A DNA stretch of 64,000 nt from Asaia bogorensis (GCA_943333505.2 CALQTN020000002.1:80706-144705), one strand, 5' to 3'. Counted from the stretch's first letter, positions 8,604 through 17,611 are shown. Notes: generated by a model from the letters alone, not told the origin. Made by a program: numbers and translations.

Positions 8604-10520
8604 TCAATTATCCGGCTGCACAAGGCGGTCGGCGATGGCGCGGTTGATACGCGGCTGGCCACGTTCGCGCACCCCGGCGATGAACTGGGACTGCAAATCA
8701 TCCGCCATGCCGGATGCCAGCGTGTCGCGCATTTTGCCGTAGCCGACCGGATCGGTGTCGGGATCGGAGGCGATGATGTCGGACAATACCGCGACGACGA
8801 AGCCCGCCTCAACCTCGACCATCGTTGGTTCGCCGGGTTTGAGGCCGAAGAGCGGCGCGATCAACTGGGGAGGCACACCATCAGCCGGGCTTGCGCGGCC
8901 CACGGGAGGTAAGGTGGTGGAGGTGAGATTGGCCAGCACTGCGGCATCACGCAACAGCTTGCCGGCCTTGACTTCGGCGAGCAGGGCGGCAGCTGCGGTT
9001 TCCTGGGTGTGGCGAATGGTTTCCTCGATGAAATCGGCGACGATCCGGTCCGCGACCTCGGCCTGCGGTCGTGGGGTAGGTGCGGTGATTTCCTCGATGC
9101 TGAGCGCGTAAAAGGTCTGTGCGGTATCGGCCGAGCGCGGTGCCTCAATCAGATGCGGTGCCTCGCTGAGTTTGGCGGCGAAGGCTGCAGTCATCAGGAT
9201 CTGGCGCAAGGTCGTGCTGCCGGGTAAGGGTGCCGGTTTGCCGTCGAGGGTCATGCCCTGGGCATCGAGTGTGCCAGTGGCAGCCGCCAACCCGAGATCG
9301 GTCGGTAGTTCATCGAGCTTGGTGCCGCCGGCGAGCATGTCGTCAAGTTTGTTGGCGCGATCATAGATTAGATCGGCTGCTTTGTCGGAGACCAATTGGG
9401 CGCGCATCAAGTCGTGCATTTCCGCGAAACTCTTGCTCGTGCCGGGGACGATCGTGGTGACCTTGATGATATACCAGCCAAGCGTCGATTTGACCGGGGG
9501 GGGCACGATGTTGACCTGGGCGGCAAAGGCAGCCTTGGCGAGTTCATCCACCGGGAACTGGGTAATCGGCGCATCGGTCAGCTCGATCGCTGAGGCGCCA
9601 AGCTTGCTTGCCTCCTCCTGCATGGTCGCCCAATCCGCGCCTGCTTGGAATTTGGCAGCCAGGGTGCCGGCCTTCACGTCGTCATCTGCCAGAATGACTT
9701 GTACGCTGCGGCGTTCTGCGGTCGTGAAGCTCGCCTTACGTGCCTCGTAGGCGGCTTTGATGTCGTCTTCGCTGATGGTGATTTCACCGCTGACACTGTC
9801 CGGGGACAAAACGACCAGCTTGATCCGGCGATATTCCGGTGTCGAATAGATGTTCTTGTGGTTCTCATACCAGCGGGCGGCCTGGGCCTCGGTTGGTGCG
9901 GCCGGAGTGGCAACGGCGGAGAATGGAAGGTTCACAAGTTCGGCAACGCGCTTTTCGTTTTGGAAGGCGTAGACGAAGCGCACCATCACATCGGGCGCAT
10001 GGGTTCCAGCCCGCACGGCGCCGAACAATTGGCGCTGGCCGAGATCGGCTTTCACCATGGCAAGGAAGCGAGGCTCGTTCAGCCCGTTGGCGTTCAGCAC
10101 GGCGGCGAACTGGTTGCGGTCGAACTTGCCGTCGCGGCCCTGGAAGGTCGGGATTTCGAACACCGCCTGGCGCACAGCGTCATCCGTTGCGATCAGGCCC
10201 AGATTGGTCACTGCTGCGGCCAGGGCGGTCTGGGTGATAACGGTTTCCAGTGCCTGGTCGGCAATCCCCTTCTTCATCGGCAAGGTCGGCGTGATGTCGG
10301 TGCCGAGCGCGCGGCTGAGCTGGGACAGCTGCTTGCGATAGGCATCGGCGACCTCGGCGCTATCGACGGATCGACCCGATACCGTGGCGATGGCAGTGTC
10401 GGAATTGAAGCCGGATTTGAAAACGTCGCCGATCCCCCAGATCACGAACACCACCACAAGCAGGCCGAAAAACAGCCGTGCAGGCCAGGTGGTCAAGGCG
10501 TGGCGCATAAGTCCGATCAT
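8604..10520 (-). CDS. ppiD: Peptidylprolyl isomerase, PpiD/SurA-like periplasmic chaperone
   Basis: A 638-residue inner-membrane-anchored protein. Residues 13-33 (LTTWPARLFFGLLVVVFVIW) are one membrane segment. Then comes a SurA_N-type chaperone region (AEVADAYRKQLSQLSRALG) and a parvulin-like domain around residues 240-370 (TAERRSVQVILADDDVKAG, GWYIIKVTTIVPGTSKSFAE). It is thought to help fold outer-membrane and secreted proteins at the exit of the Sec channel; secG lies nearby on the other strand. The start is ATG at 10520 (MIGLMRHAL). It is first gene of the minus-strand cluster and divergent from the P450. Upstream in-frame codons do not resemble protein. Confidence 0.9.
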   Translation of the reverse strand: MIGLMRHALTTWPARLFFGLLVVVFVIWGIGDVFKSGFNSDTAIATVSGRSVDSAEVADAYRKQLSQLSRALGTDITPTLPMKKGIADQALETVITQTALAAAVTNLGLIATDDAVRQAVFEIPTFQGRDGKFDRNQFAAVLNANGLNEPRFLAMVKADLGQRQLFGAVRAGTHAPDVMVRFVYAFQNEKRVAELVNLPFSAVATPAAPTEAQAARWYENHKNIYSTPEYRRIKLVVLSPDSVSGEITISEDDIKAAYEARKASFTTAERRSVQVILADDDVKAGTLAAKFQAGADWATMQEEASKLGASAIELTDAPITQFPVDELAKAAFAAQVNIVPPPVKSTLGWYIIKVTTIVPGTSKSFAEMHDLMRAQLVSDKAADLIYDRANKLDDMLAGGTKLDELPTDLGLAAATGTLDAQGMTLDGKPAPLPGSTTLRQILMTAAFAAKLSEAPHLIEAPRSADTAQTFYALSIEEITAPTPRPQAEVADRIVADFIEETIRHTQETAAAALLAEVKAGKLLRDAAVLANLTSTTLPPVGRASPADGVPPQLIAPLFGLKPGEPTMVEVEAGFVVAVLSDIIASDPDTDPVGYGKMRDTLASGMADDLQSQFIAGVRERGQPRINRAIADRLVQPDN

Positions 10521-10643
10521 GATGGGTTCCGGATAGGGGGAAGGCGAAAAGCGGCGCACCATAGGGTCCGCGGGTTGGAAAGGCCAGATCGACTGTCGTT
10601 CGCGGTCATGGCAGGATTGCGCAATCGCCTGGGAGAGAAACCA

Positions 10644-11834
10644 ATGTCCGCAACCCTTCCCGCCCCGACCTCCGATGTCGATCCGTTTTCGGCGGAGTTT
10701 TTCGAGGACCCGCATCGTATCCACACCGCCTTGCGCGATGCCGGGCCGGCGGTGCGGTTGTCGAAATACGGTGTGTGGGCGGTGGCAGGCTACGCCGATG
10801 TCCATGCCATGCTGCATGACTGGCAGACATTCTCATCCGCGCGGGGCGTCGGTATTCAGGATTTCGCCAAGGTAAAGCCGTTCCGCCTGAAAAGCCTGGT
10901 GCTGGAAACCGACCCGCCCAAGCATGACCGTGCGCGCAATGTGCTGAATAAGGTATTGTCGCCGGGCAACATGCGTGGCCTTAAAGCCGGTTTCGCCGCT
11001 GAGGCCGATGCCTTGGTGGCGCGCCTGCTGGCGCGCGGCGAAATCGACGCTGTCACCGACATCGCCGAGGAATATCCGCTGACGGTGTTCCCCGATGCGG
11101 TCGGCATGCCCAAGGAAAACCGCCGCTTCCTGCTGCCCTATGGCAGCATGGTGTTCAATAGCTTTGGCCCGCAGAATATTTTTTTTGACGAATCCGTTCG
11201 CGATGCTGGTGTTGTCTTCGAATGGGTGCAGCGCCAGTCGCAGCGCGATGCCCTCGGCCCGGTCGGCTTCGGTGCGGATATTCATGCGGCGGCCGATCGT
11301 GGCGAAATCACTCATGATGAAGCACCGATGGTGGTGCGCGCGATTCTCACCGCTGGGGTTGATACGACGGTCTCGGGCTTGGGCGCAGCGGTCTATTGCC
11401 TCGCTCGCTACGCCGACCAATTCGCCAAACTGCGTGCCGATCCCACCTTGGCGCGCGCTGCCTTCGAGGAAGCGGTACGCTATGAAACCCCGGTGCAGAC
11501 CTTCTTTCGAACCACCACCCGGGCAACCGAAATCGGCGGCGTCGCGATCGGGGAAGGCGCAAAGGTGCTGATGTTCCTCGGCGCCGCCAACCGCGATCCG
11601 CGCCGCTTCGAGAACCCCGACGCCTATGACATCACCCGCAAGAATGCCGGACATGTTGGGTTCGGCAGCGGCGTGCATGAATGCGTCGGTCAGGTGTTTG
11701 CCCGGATGGAGGGCGAGGCCATGCTGACGGCGTTGGCTAAGGGCGTAACCTCCATGGAGATTTGCGGTCCGGTGAAGCGGCGTTACAACAACACCTTGCG
11801 CGGTCTGGCGTCTTTGCCGATCCGCCTGCACTAA
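10644..11834 (+). CDS. Cytochrome P450, CYP199A-like
   Basis: A 396-residue soluble class I P450. Haem signature GFGSGVHECVG near residue 340, I-helix LTAGVDTTVSG near 240, K-helix EEAVR near 278, and PVQTFFRTTTR following it. The whole sequence closely resembles what I remember of the Rhodopseudomonas CYP199A enzymes, including SSRGVG-like, VLSPGNM, YPLTVFPDAVG and RRYNNTLRGLASLPI segments. Those enzymes oxidise or O-demethylate para-substituted benzoates such as 4-methoxybenzoate. They need a [2Fe-2S] ferredoxin and reductase, neither visible nearby. GGGAGAG precedes the ATG at 10644. It lies 11 bases before tpiA, so it interrupts the usual ppiD/tpiA junction. Confidence 0.9.
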   Translation: MSATLPAPTSDVDPFSAEFFEDPHRIHTALRDAGPAVRLSKYGVWAVAGYADVHAMLHDWQTFSSARGVGIQDFAKVKPFRLKSLVLETDPPKHDRARNVLNKVLSPGNMRGLKAGFAAEADALVARLLARGEIDAVTDIAEEYPLTVFPDAVGMPKENRRFLLPYGSMVFNSFGPQNIFFDESVRDAGVVFEWVQRQSQRDALGPVGFGADIHAAADRGEITHDEAPMVVRAILTAGVDTTVSGLGAAVYCLARYADQFAKLRADPTLARAAFEEAVRYETPVQTFFRTTTRATEIGGVAIGEGAKVLMFLGAANRDPRRFENPDAYDITRKNAGHVGFGSGVHECVGQVFARMEGEAMLTALAKGVTSMEICGPVKRRYNNTLRGLASLPIRLH

Positions 11835-11845
11835 GGATGAAATCC

Positions 11846-12562
11846 ATGCGTCAACTGATCGCCGGCAACTGGAAGATGAACGGACTGCTCGAGGCTGGTG
11901 CGGCCATCGCTAGCGCATTGCGGCGTGCTGCTGATGAATTGGCCTGCGACATGGTCGTGTGCCCGCCAACGACCATGATAATGACAATCGCTCATGCCCT
12001 TGTCGGATCGGCGGTTGAAGTCGGTGGTCAGGATTGCCACGCCAAAATCAGTGGCGCCCATACTGGCGACGTCTCCGCCGCCATGCTGCGCGATGCCGGC
12101 GCCCGTTGGGTGATCCTCGGCCATTCCGAACGCCGCGCCGATCACGGTGAAACCAGCGCCCAGGTGCGCGCCAAAACCATCGCGGCGATCGCTGCCGGCC
12201 TCACCCCGATTGTCTGTGTCGGTGAAACCGAAGCGCAACGCATGGCTGGGGAGGCGCTCGCAGTGGTCGGCACCCAGCTCGCCGAAAGCCTACCCGAAGG
12301 CTTTGCCGGCGTCGTCGCCTACGAGCCTGTTTGGGCCATCGGCACCGGCAAGACCGCCACCGAAGACGATGTCCGCGAAATGCATGCCCATATCCGCACC
12401 TGCATCGGGGCTGGTCCGCGCATCCTGTATGGCGGGTCGGTCAAGCCGTCCAACGCCGCATCCCTGCTGGCATTACCCGAGGTCGGCGGTGCCCTGGTTG
12501 GCGGCGCGAGCCTGGTGGCCGAGGATTTTCTCGCCATCGCCCGGGCGGCAAAAGCCGCTTGA
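11846..12562 (+). CDS. tpiA: Triosephosphate isomerase
   Basis: A 238-residue TIM-barrel enzyme interconverting dihydroxyacetone phosphate and glyceraldehyde-3-phosphate. Catalytic Lys in LIAGNWKMNG, His in ILGHSERR, Glu in VAYEPVWAIGTG, and phosphate loop ILYGGSVKPSNA and GGALVGGASL. Two ATGs are possible (11837 and 11846). The second gives the standard MRQLIAGNWKMN start with AAGGA eight bases upstream; the first would overlap that site. It begins 11 bases after the P450 stop, so it may be read through from the P450 promoter as well as its own. Confidence 0.95.
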   Translation: MRQLIAGNWKMNGLLEAGAAIASALRRAADELACDMVVCPPTTMIMTIAHALVGSAVEVGGQDCHAKISGAHTGDVSAAMLRDAGARWVILGHSERRADHGETSAQVRAKTIAAIAAGLTPIVCVGETEAQRMAGEALAVVGTQLAESLPEGFAGVVAYEPVWAIGTGKTATEDDVREMHAHIRTCIGAGPRILYGGSVKPSNAASLLALPEVGGALVGGASLVAEDFLAIARAAKAA

Positions 12563-12627
12563 AGCCTCACCGCTTTGCAATTCGGCGACGGGGGGCCTAA
12601 AAGCCGCCCGACCGTGCGAGGACCACA

Positions 12628-12948
12628 ATGACGCTTGTTCTGCTGATTATCCATTTGTTCGTGACCTTGGCCCTGATCGGCGTGGTGCTGATCCAGCGCA
12701 GCGAAGGCGGCGGCTTGGGGATCGGTAGTTCGCAGGGCATGGGTGGCCTGATGTCCGGCCGCGGCACCGCCAATCTGCTGACCCGCACCACGGCTGTTCT
12801 GGGCGCAGTATTCTTCGTCATGTCGCTGTCGCTCGCGCTGCTGAACCGTGGCTCGAGCCAAGGCGGAAAGTCGCTGCTCGATGCCCCGGCAACGTCCGCG
12901 CCAGCACCTGTCACGCCGGCGGCACCGACCAAGGTGCCGACCAACTAA
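12628..12948 (+). CDS. secG: Preprotein translocase subunit SecG
   Basis: A 106-residue membrane protein with two hydrophobic segments (residues 2-22 and about 55-75). They flank the conserved loop VVLIQRSEGGGLGIGSSQGM, which matches the SecG signature. It assists SecYE-SecA protein export. The C-terminal tail is Ala/Pro/Thr-rich and likely disordered. It is positioned between tpiA and pyrG in the conserved alphaproteobacterial order. Confidence 0.93.
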   Translation: MTLVLLIIHLFVTLALIGVVLIQRSEGGGLGIGSSQGMGGLMSGRGTANLLTRTTAVLGAVFFVMSLSLALLNRGSSQGGKSLLDAPATSAPAPVTPAAPTKVPTN

Positions 12949-12999
12949 TTTCCGCGTGTCGTTTCGTCCGACTCGGGTTTGCCGCTATAGGGGGCGTCC

Positions 13000-14643
13000 A
13001 TGACGCGGTTTGTCTTCATCACCGGCGGCGTGGTTTCCTCGCTTGGCAAAGGTATCGCTTCAGCGGCATTAGGCGCGCTATTGCTGGCGCGCGGCTATAC
13101 GGTTCGTATGCGCAAGCTCGATCCCTATCTTAACGTCGATCCCGGAACCATGTCGCCGCTCCAGCATGGCGAGGTCTTCGTCACCGATGATGGTGCCGAA
13201 ACCGATCTCGATCTCGGCCACTATGAACGCTTCACCGGCGTGCATGCCACCCAGGCCGACAACGCCACCACCGGGCGGATTTATTCCGACGTGATCGCCG
13301 CCGAACGCGCCGGCAAATATCTCGGCTCGACCGTTCAGGTCATCCCCCACATCACCGATGCGATCAAGCAAGCCATCACCGGCCGCCTCGCCGACGCACA
13401 CGGCGCCGTGCCCGACTTCGCCCTGATCGAAATCGGCGGCACCGTCGGCGACATCGAAAGCCTTCCCTTCCTCGAAGCGATCCGCCAGCTCAGCAACGAA
13501 CTCGGCAGCGAACAGGTGATGTTTGTCCACCTCACTTTGCTGCCCTACATCCCGTCCGCCGGCGAACTGAAAACCAAACCCACCCAGCATTCGGTCAAAG
13601 AACTGCTGTCGGTCGGCATCCAGCCCAACATGTTGCTGTGCCGCGCCGACCGCCCGATCCCGGAGAACGAACGCCGCAAGATCGCGCTGTTCTGCAACGT
13701 TCGTCCCGACGCCGTGGTCGCAGCCCTCGATGTCGATACGATCTACGCAGTGCCGATCAGCTACCACGCCGAAGGCATGGATCGCGGCGTGCTGCGCCAT
13801 TTCGGCCTGCCCGACGCACCGCAACCCGATCTGACCCGCTGGCAGAAAATCGTCGATACCGTCCGCGCCCCGGAAGGTGAGGTCCGCATCGCCGTCGTCG
13901 GCAAATACACCGATCTGCTCGACAGCTATAAAAGCCTGGCCGAAGCGCTCACCCATGGCGGCATCGCGAACCGGGTCAAAGTGGTGCTCGATTGGGTCGA
14001 TAGCGAAGCATTCGAAGAACCTGGCGCGGTCCAGCGCCTCGAAGACGTCCATGGCATTCTGGTGCCAGGTGGCTTTGGCGAGCGTGGCACTGGCGGCAAG
14101 ATCGAAGCCGTGCGCTTTGCCCGTGAACGCCGGGTGCCGTTTTTCGGCATTTGTTTCGGTATGCAAATGGCGGTGATTGAAGCCGCGCGTAATTTGGCGA
14201 ACATGCCAGAAGCCTCCTCCAGCGAATTCGGCCCCTGCGACATCGCCGTCGTCGGCCTGATGACCGAATGGACCAAAGGCAACACCGTCGAACGCCGCAA
14301 TGCCGAGGGCGACCTCGGCGGCACCATGCGCCTCGGCGCCTATCCGGCAGTCCTGGCCGAAGGCTCCCTGGTGCGCGAAATCTACGGCACCGCCATCGCC
14401 ACCGATCGCCATCGCCATCGTTACGAGGTCAACGTCAACTACCGTGACAAACTCGAAGCCGCCGGCCTGCGCTTTTCCGGCATGTCGCCCGACGGCCTGT
14501 TGCCAGAAAATATCGAACTCCCCGGCCACCCCTGGTTCATCGGCGTCCAGGCCCATCCCGAACTGACCAGCAAACCCTTCGCGCCGCACCCCCTGTTCAA
14601 AAGTTTCATCGCGGCCGCCCTCAAGCAGTCCCGCCTTGTCTGA
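13000..14643 (+). CDS. pyrG: CTP synthase
   Basis: A 547-residue cytosolic enzyme converting UTP to CTP with glutamine. The N-terminal synthetase domain opens [16 protein letters not shown] and has [20 protein letters not shown] and [10 protein letters not shown]. The C-terminal class I glutamine amidotransferase has [12 protein letters not shown], nucleophile Cys in [12 protein letters not shown], and the His/Glu pair in [11 protein letters not shown]. Full length for the family. The stop codon lies in the first unit of a 19-base triple repeat that also supplies the kdsA start. Confidence 0.97.
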   Translation: MTRFVFITGGVVSSLGKGIASAALGALLLARGYTVRMRKLDPYLNVDPGTMSPLQHGEVFVTDDGAETDLDLGHYERFTGVHATQADNATTGRIYSDVIAAERAGKYLGSTVQVIPHITDAIKQAITGRLADAHGAVPDFALIEIGGTVGDIESLPFLEAIRQLSNELGSEQVMFVHLTLLPYIPSAGELKTKPTQHSVKELLSVGIQPNMLLCRADRPIPENERRKIALFCNVRPDAVVAALDVDTIYAVPISYHAEGMDRGVLRHFGLPDAPQPDLTRWQKIVDTVRAPEGEVRIAVVGKYTDLLDSYKSLAEALTHGGIANRVKVVLDWVDSEAFEEPGAVQRLEDVHGILVPGGFGERGTGGKIEAVRFARERRVPFFGICFGMQMAVIEAARNLANMPEASSSEFGPCDIAVVGLMTEWTKGNTVERRNAEGDLGGTMRLGAYPAVLAEGSLVREIYGTAIATDRHRHRYEVNVNYRDKLEAAGLRFSGMSPDGLLPENIELPGHPWFIGVQAHPELTSKPFAPHPLFKSFIAAALKQSRLV

Positions 14644-14681
14644 GGTCCGCTCCATTGTCTGAAGTTCCCCCCCTTGTCTGA
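14636..14681 (+). repeat. Three 19-base repeats bridging pyrG stop and kdsA start
   Basis: The octamer TTGTCTGA occurs at 14636, 14655 and 14674, exactly 19 bases apart. Partial similarity (TGAGGTCC, TGAAGTTCC, TGAGGTTAT) continues after each. The first copy is read CTT-GTC-TGA as the pyrG end; the third is read TTG-TCT-GAG as the kdsA start. Confidence 0.8.
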
Positions 14682-15492
14682 GGTTATCGTCGGCGACGTA
14701 CGCTTCGGCAACGATCTGCCGTTCGTACTGATTTCTGGCCCCTGCCAGATCGAAAGCCGCGCCCACGCGCTGGAAACCGCCCACGCCTTGGATGAAATCT
14801 GCCGCGCCGCCGGCGTACCCCTGATCTACAAATCGAGCTACGACAAAGCCAACCGTACCAGTGCGACCGCCGCCCGCGGCATCGGCATGGCCGCCGGCCT
14901 CGATATCCTCGCCGAAATCCGCGCCGTTACCGGCCGACCAGTGCTCACCGATGTCCACCTGCCCGATCATTGCGCCCCGGCCGCCGAAGCCGTCGATATT
15001 CTGCAAATCCCCGCCTTCCTCTGTCGCCAGACCGATCTGCTGATTGCCGCCGGTGAAACCGGCCGCGCCATCAACGTAAAAAAAGGCCAGTTCCTCGCCC
15101 CCTGGGACATGGTCAACGTCGCTGCCAAAATCGCCGCCACCGGCAACCAACGCATCCTGCTCTGCGATCGCGGCACCAGCTTCGGCTACAACACCCTGGT
15201 CTCCGACCTGCGCGGCCTGCCAATCATGGCCCGCACCGGCTACCCGGTGGTCTTCGATGCCACCCACTCCGTCCAGCAACCCGGCGGCCTTGGCACCACC
15301 TCCGGCGGCCAACGCGAATTCGCCCCGGTTCTGGCCCGCGCCGCCATCGCCGTCGGCGTCGCCGCGGTCTTCATCGAAGCCCACCAAGACCCCGACGCCG
15401 CGCCGTCCGATGGGCCGAATATGATCGCGCTCCGCGATATGCCGGCGCTGATTGCGCGCTTGAAGGCATTCGACAATCTAGCCAAGTCATAA
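14674..15492 (+). CDS. kdsA: 3-deoxy-8-phosphooctulonate synthase (KDO-8-P synthase)
   Basis: A 272-residue enzyme condensing PEP and arabinose-5-phosphate to KDO-8-phosphate for lipopolysaccharide. Motifs: LISGPCQIESR, YKSSYDKANRTS, VLTDVHLPDHC, DILQIPAFLCRQTDLL, NVKKGQFLAPWDM, LCDRGTSFGYN, FDATHSVQQPGG, FIEAHQDPDAAPSDGPN. The LCDRGTSFGYN segment, with Asp rather than Asn, and the Cys in SGPCQ should place it relative to metal-dependent and independent classes, but I do not assign it. There is no ATG: initiation at TTG 14674 gives the expected MSEVIVGDV-type N-terminus. Pyrimidine-rich DNA (CCCCCCC) sits just upstream and there is no clear Shine-Dalgarno. Confidence 0.93.
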   Translation: MSEVIVGDVRFGNDLPFVLISGPCQIESRAHALETAHALDEICRAAGVPLIYKSSYDKANRTSATAARGIGMAAGLDILAEIRAVTGRPVLTDVHLPDHCAPAAEAVDILQIPAFLCRQTDLLIAAGETGRAINVKKGQFLAPWDMVNVAAKIAATGNQRILLCDRGTSFGYNTLVSDLRGLPIMARTGYPVVFDATHSVQQPGGLGTTSGGQREFAPVLARAAIAVGVAAVFIEAHQDPDAAPSDGPNMIALRDMPALIARLKAFDNLAKS

Positions 15493-15501
15493 GGCAAGCG
15501 C

Positions 15502-15636
15502 GTTCTTTTTGTGAACAAAAAGAACCAAAAAAACTTTCTATCCATTCCTTGCCTTTGGCGTGCCCACTCAGAAAGCCTGGGACCGGACGTACCATCGGAA
15601 AACACCTCATTGCGAACCCTTGCGAAGCAATCCATC
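15502..15636. repeat. R1 hairpin plus shared 3' element of orphan copy 2
   Basis: A perfect palindrome GTTCTTTTTGTG/AACAAAAAGAAC lies at 15502-15525, followed by AAAAAAACTTTCT. It comes just after the kdsA stop. At 15610-15636 the minus strand carries GATGGATTGCTTCGCAAGGG then TTCGCAA, matching 4497-4523. The stretch 15637-15720 is AT-rich and otherwise empty. Confidence 0.65.
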
Positions 15637-15720
15637 TTGGCCCAACACATTGAAATGCCATCTGAATTAAATAATAAATTACGATAACGTAACAAATAGA
15701 TCGCAAATCGACCGCTACCC

Positions 15721-16224
15721 CTAAACCCACCTCAGCCGACCATCCCACCCCATCACCAACGCAGCCGGCGCAATCGTCGCCCCTGACACAGGCGCCCCCC
15801 ACACCGGTCTCACCTTGCGCGGCTTCGTCGCATCGATCCCAACCCCAAGCATCCGCAACAACGGTCGCACCAGCCGCCCAGCCTGCGGCACCTCAGCGAG
15901 AAACCGCTGACACTCCTCGCCCGACAGAAAATGCGCCAACTGCGAGCCAAACACCGCCACCTCCGGCACATAATCAACCAACCACGCCGGCCCCTGTGGC
16001 AATTTCGGCTGGTCGCTTTTCGTGTCGTCCCGCCCAGCCCGCGATACCCGCGCCTTTGGCAATTTCCCCGCCCGCCACAGCGCCACCAACCGCTCAAACC
16101 GCTGCGCCATCCGTGCCAAACGCCCCCACACCACCAGCACAAGTGCCGCCAGCGCCCGGTCACGCCCAGCCCGCGCCGCTAGGGCGGCCCGCAGGTCAGT
16201 GAGGATGAGAGCGAATGTTTGCAT
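15721..16224 (-). CDS. Orphan family protein, copy 2
   Basis: A 167-residue homologue of the protein at 3918-4424. It opens MQTFALILTDLRAALAARAG, continues LAALVLVVWGR and RLVALWRAGKLP, then a charged spacer (DDTKSDQPK), then VFGSQLAHFL, QRFLAEVPQAGRLVRPLLRM and a short C-terminal tail unlike copy 1. An in-frame ATG ten codons upstream (16254) would overlap the promoter; MQTF at 16224 aligns with MKQF of copy 1. The function is not recognised. It is convergent with kdsA and part of the 5.3-kb accessory insert before eno. Confidence 0.7.
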   Translation of the reverse strand: MQTFALILTDLRAALAARAGRDRALAALVLVVWGRLARMAQRFERLVALWRAGKLPKARVSRAGRDDTKSDQPKLPQGPAWLVDYVPEVAVFGSQLAHFLSGEECQRFLAEVPQAGRLVRPLLRMLGVGIDATKPRKVRPVWGAPVSGATIAPAALVMGWDGRLRWV

Positions 16225-16229
16225 GAAAG

Positions 16230-16259
16230 ATAATATAATTAACTTTACGCGCAAATCAA
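16230..16259 (-). promoter_or_regulatory. Promoter of orphan copy 2, leaderless spacing
   Basis: On the minus strand, TTGATT (16254-16259), an 18-base spacer, and TATTAT (16230-16235). The ATG follows five bases after the -10, so the transcript would start at or inside the start codon region, as for copy 1. Confidence 0.5.
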
Positions 16260-16261
16260 GG

Positions 16262-16288
16262 ATAATTTTCAGGATGCCTGAAAATTAT
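16262..16288. promoter_or_regulatory. 12-base perfect inverted repeat upstream of orphan copy 2
   Basis: Arms ATAATTTTCAGG (16262-16273) and CCTGAAAATTAT (16277-16288) with a three-base centre ATG. It abuts the -35 of the orphan promoter, so it could be an operator, or a 3' hairpin for transcripts from the DUF2971 gene. The remaining 16289-16423 shows nothing recognisable. Confidence 0.5.
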
Positions 16289-16423
16289 ACCGAGAGCCCT
16301 AATCATCTGTACTTTGGTGTCTCATCGAGGTAATCCGCCCGCTGCGTGATCGCGATGCAAGCTACGGTGAAGCGGTGGTAAATTGGACTTAACGGTTGCA
16401 TCAGCGCCTTGCCTATGGCCGAG

Positions 16424-17242
16424 TTAGAGCGTCACGGGCGTGATACGGAGGTTTCCCATCTCACGTTGTATCGTAGCGAGATGACTGGCGTCGACGAACT
16501 CTGGCGGACAACATAGTTCCGTAATGGTCCCGGTGGAGAATGCCTCCCGGAAATCAAAGGCCATTTTCAGCGCGGGTGGAAAACCCATCGCCGCGCCATT
16601 TTCGAGCACGAATTGACCGATGCCGAGCGCCGATAATGCAACCCGCAACTCTCGCTCGTTCTCGAAGCGCGCCTTATCCTTTAAGAAAGTGAATTGTATT
16701 GGGTTTGCCATATGAAGCGCGTGCGTCTGCCTGTCCACATACTGAACGATGCCATAGTTAATCGAGAATATCTGCCGAAAGGTGTTGGCCCCCTGGACAA
16801 GTAGTCCGGGATTTTCGAGCGTCGCTTGTAGCGTCGCATTTAAGCGCGCCCGCAGCTTGTCGAAGTCGAACACAAGGCACACGGCGTCTCGGTCGGGGGC
16901 GTAGTTCTCCCAAAGGTAGGAGTTGTGCTCCTGTGAAAAGCAGCAGGCATAGGTGCGGGCCCGCGCGGTGTCGTAGTATCGCTCCAACGTGAACTGTGGG
17001 TCTTTTTCGAGCGACATAGCTGCCCCCGTAACCCTGTCTAAAGGCAACTGCTCTCCGTCAGTTTTGTCGTCGCCATAGGCATCCACTCGCTGAAAATGCA
17101 GATAGTTCCGTTGCAGCATGTCGATGAGGTGGCGCACCCGCACGATTTTGAACAAAAGCGCACCGGTCGCCGGCTGCTGCAACAAGAACTTGTGAGGCTC
17201 AACAAACGCTAGTGGCAACGCCGTCGTTTCCGTTCTATCCAC
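16424..17242 (-). CDS. DUF2971 domain-containing protein
   Basis: A 272-residue soluble protein of unknown biochemical role. The DUF2971 pattern is visible: YLHFQRVDAYGDD near residue 47, TYACCFSQEHNSYLWENYAP near 97-116, then DAVCLVFDFDKLRARL, and FENERELRVAL near 190. Members are scattered among accessory regions, sometimes next to defence genes. Here it adjoins a HigBA module, 51 bases downstream of higA on the same strand. The start is probably GTG at 17242; a later start is possible because the ribosome binding site is weak. No membrane segment. Confidence 0.7.
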   Translation of the reverse strand: MDRTETTALPLAFVEPHKFLLQQPATGALLFKIVRVRHLIDMLQRNYLHFQRVDAYGDDKTDGEQLPLDRVTGAAMSLEKDPQFTLERYYDTARARTYACCFSQEHNSYLWENYAPDRDAVCLVFDFDKLRARLNATLQATLENPGLLVQGANTFRQIFSINYGIVQYVDRQTHALHMANPIQFTFLKDKARFENERELRVALSALGIGQFVLENGAAMGFPPALKMAFDFREAFSTGTITELCCPPEFVDASHLATIQREMGNLRITPVTL

Positions 17243-17293
17243 TTCCTATACCTCGCTCATGGCCTCCCTCTGCCATCGTCGGCCGGGTATCGA

Positions 17294-17611
17294 TCAAGCC
17301 GCCTGCAAAGTCGGAATCGCCGCAATCGTCTCCGCCAATCCCTGCTCGGCGCCCCACAAATCATACGCCTGCTGCATCGCTAGCCAAAACCCCGGCCCGT
17401 TGCCGCACAGCTTCCCCAGCCGCAACGCCATATCCGGTGTCACCCCCGCGTCTTCAGCCAGAATCCGATGCAAAGTCTGCCGCGAAATCTGCAAATGGCG
17501 CGCGGCGGCGCTGACGCTGAGCCGCAACGCCGGCAGCACATCTTCGCGCAGGATCGCGCCAGGATGGGTCGGTGCGCGCGCAGCAAAGCGCTGGGGGATT
17601 TCTTGGGTCAA
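17294..17611 (-). CDS. higA: HigA-family antitoxin
   Basis: A 105-residue XRE-type helix-turn-helix protein. The segment PTHPGAILREDVLPALRLSV, then AAARHLQISRQTLHRILAED, then MALRLGKLCGNGPGFWLAMQ is the standard HigA/VapI addiction-module pattern. It neutralises HigB and represses the operon. The start overlaps the higB stop by four bases. The toxin-first order is typical of higBA. Confidence 0.92.
   Translation of the reverse strand: MTQEIPQRFAARAPTHPGAILREDVLPALRLSVSAAARHLQISRQTLHRILAEDAGVTPDMALRLGKLCGNGPGFWLAMQQAYDLWGAEQGLAETIAAIPTLQAA

Noticed and set aside
9645..10643. Upstream in-frame extension of the P450 gene
   Set aside because: It runs antisense through ppiD; the P450 fold and ribosome binding site begin at 10644.
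13078..15387. Very long minus-strand open frame opposite pyrG and kdsA
   Set aside because: It is an antisense shadow produced by GC-rich third positions of two unmistakable genes; its translation is low-complexity and matches no family.
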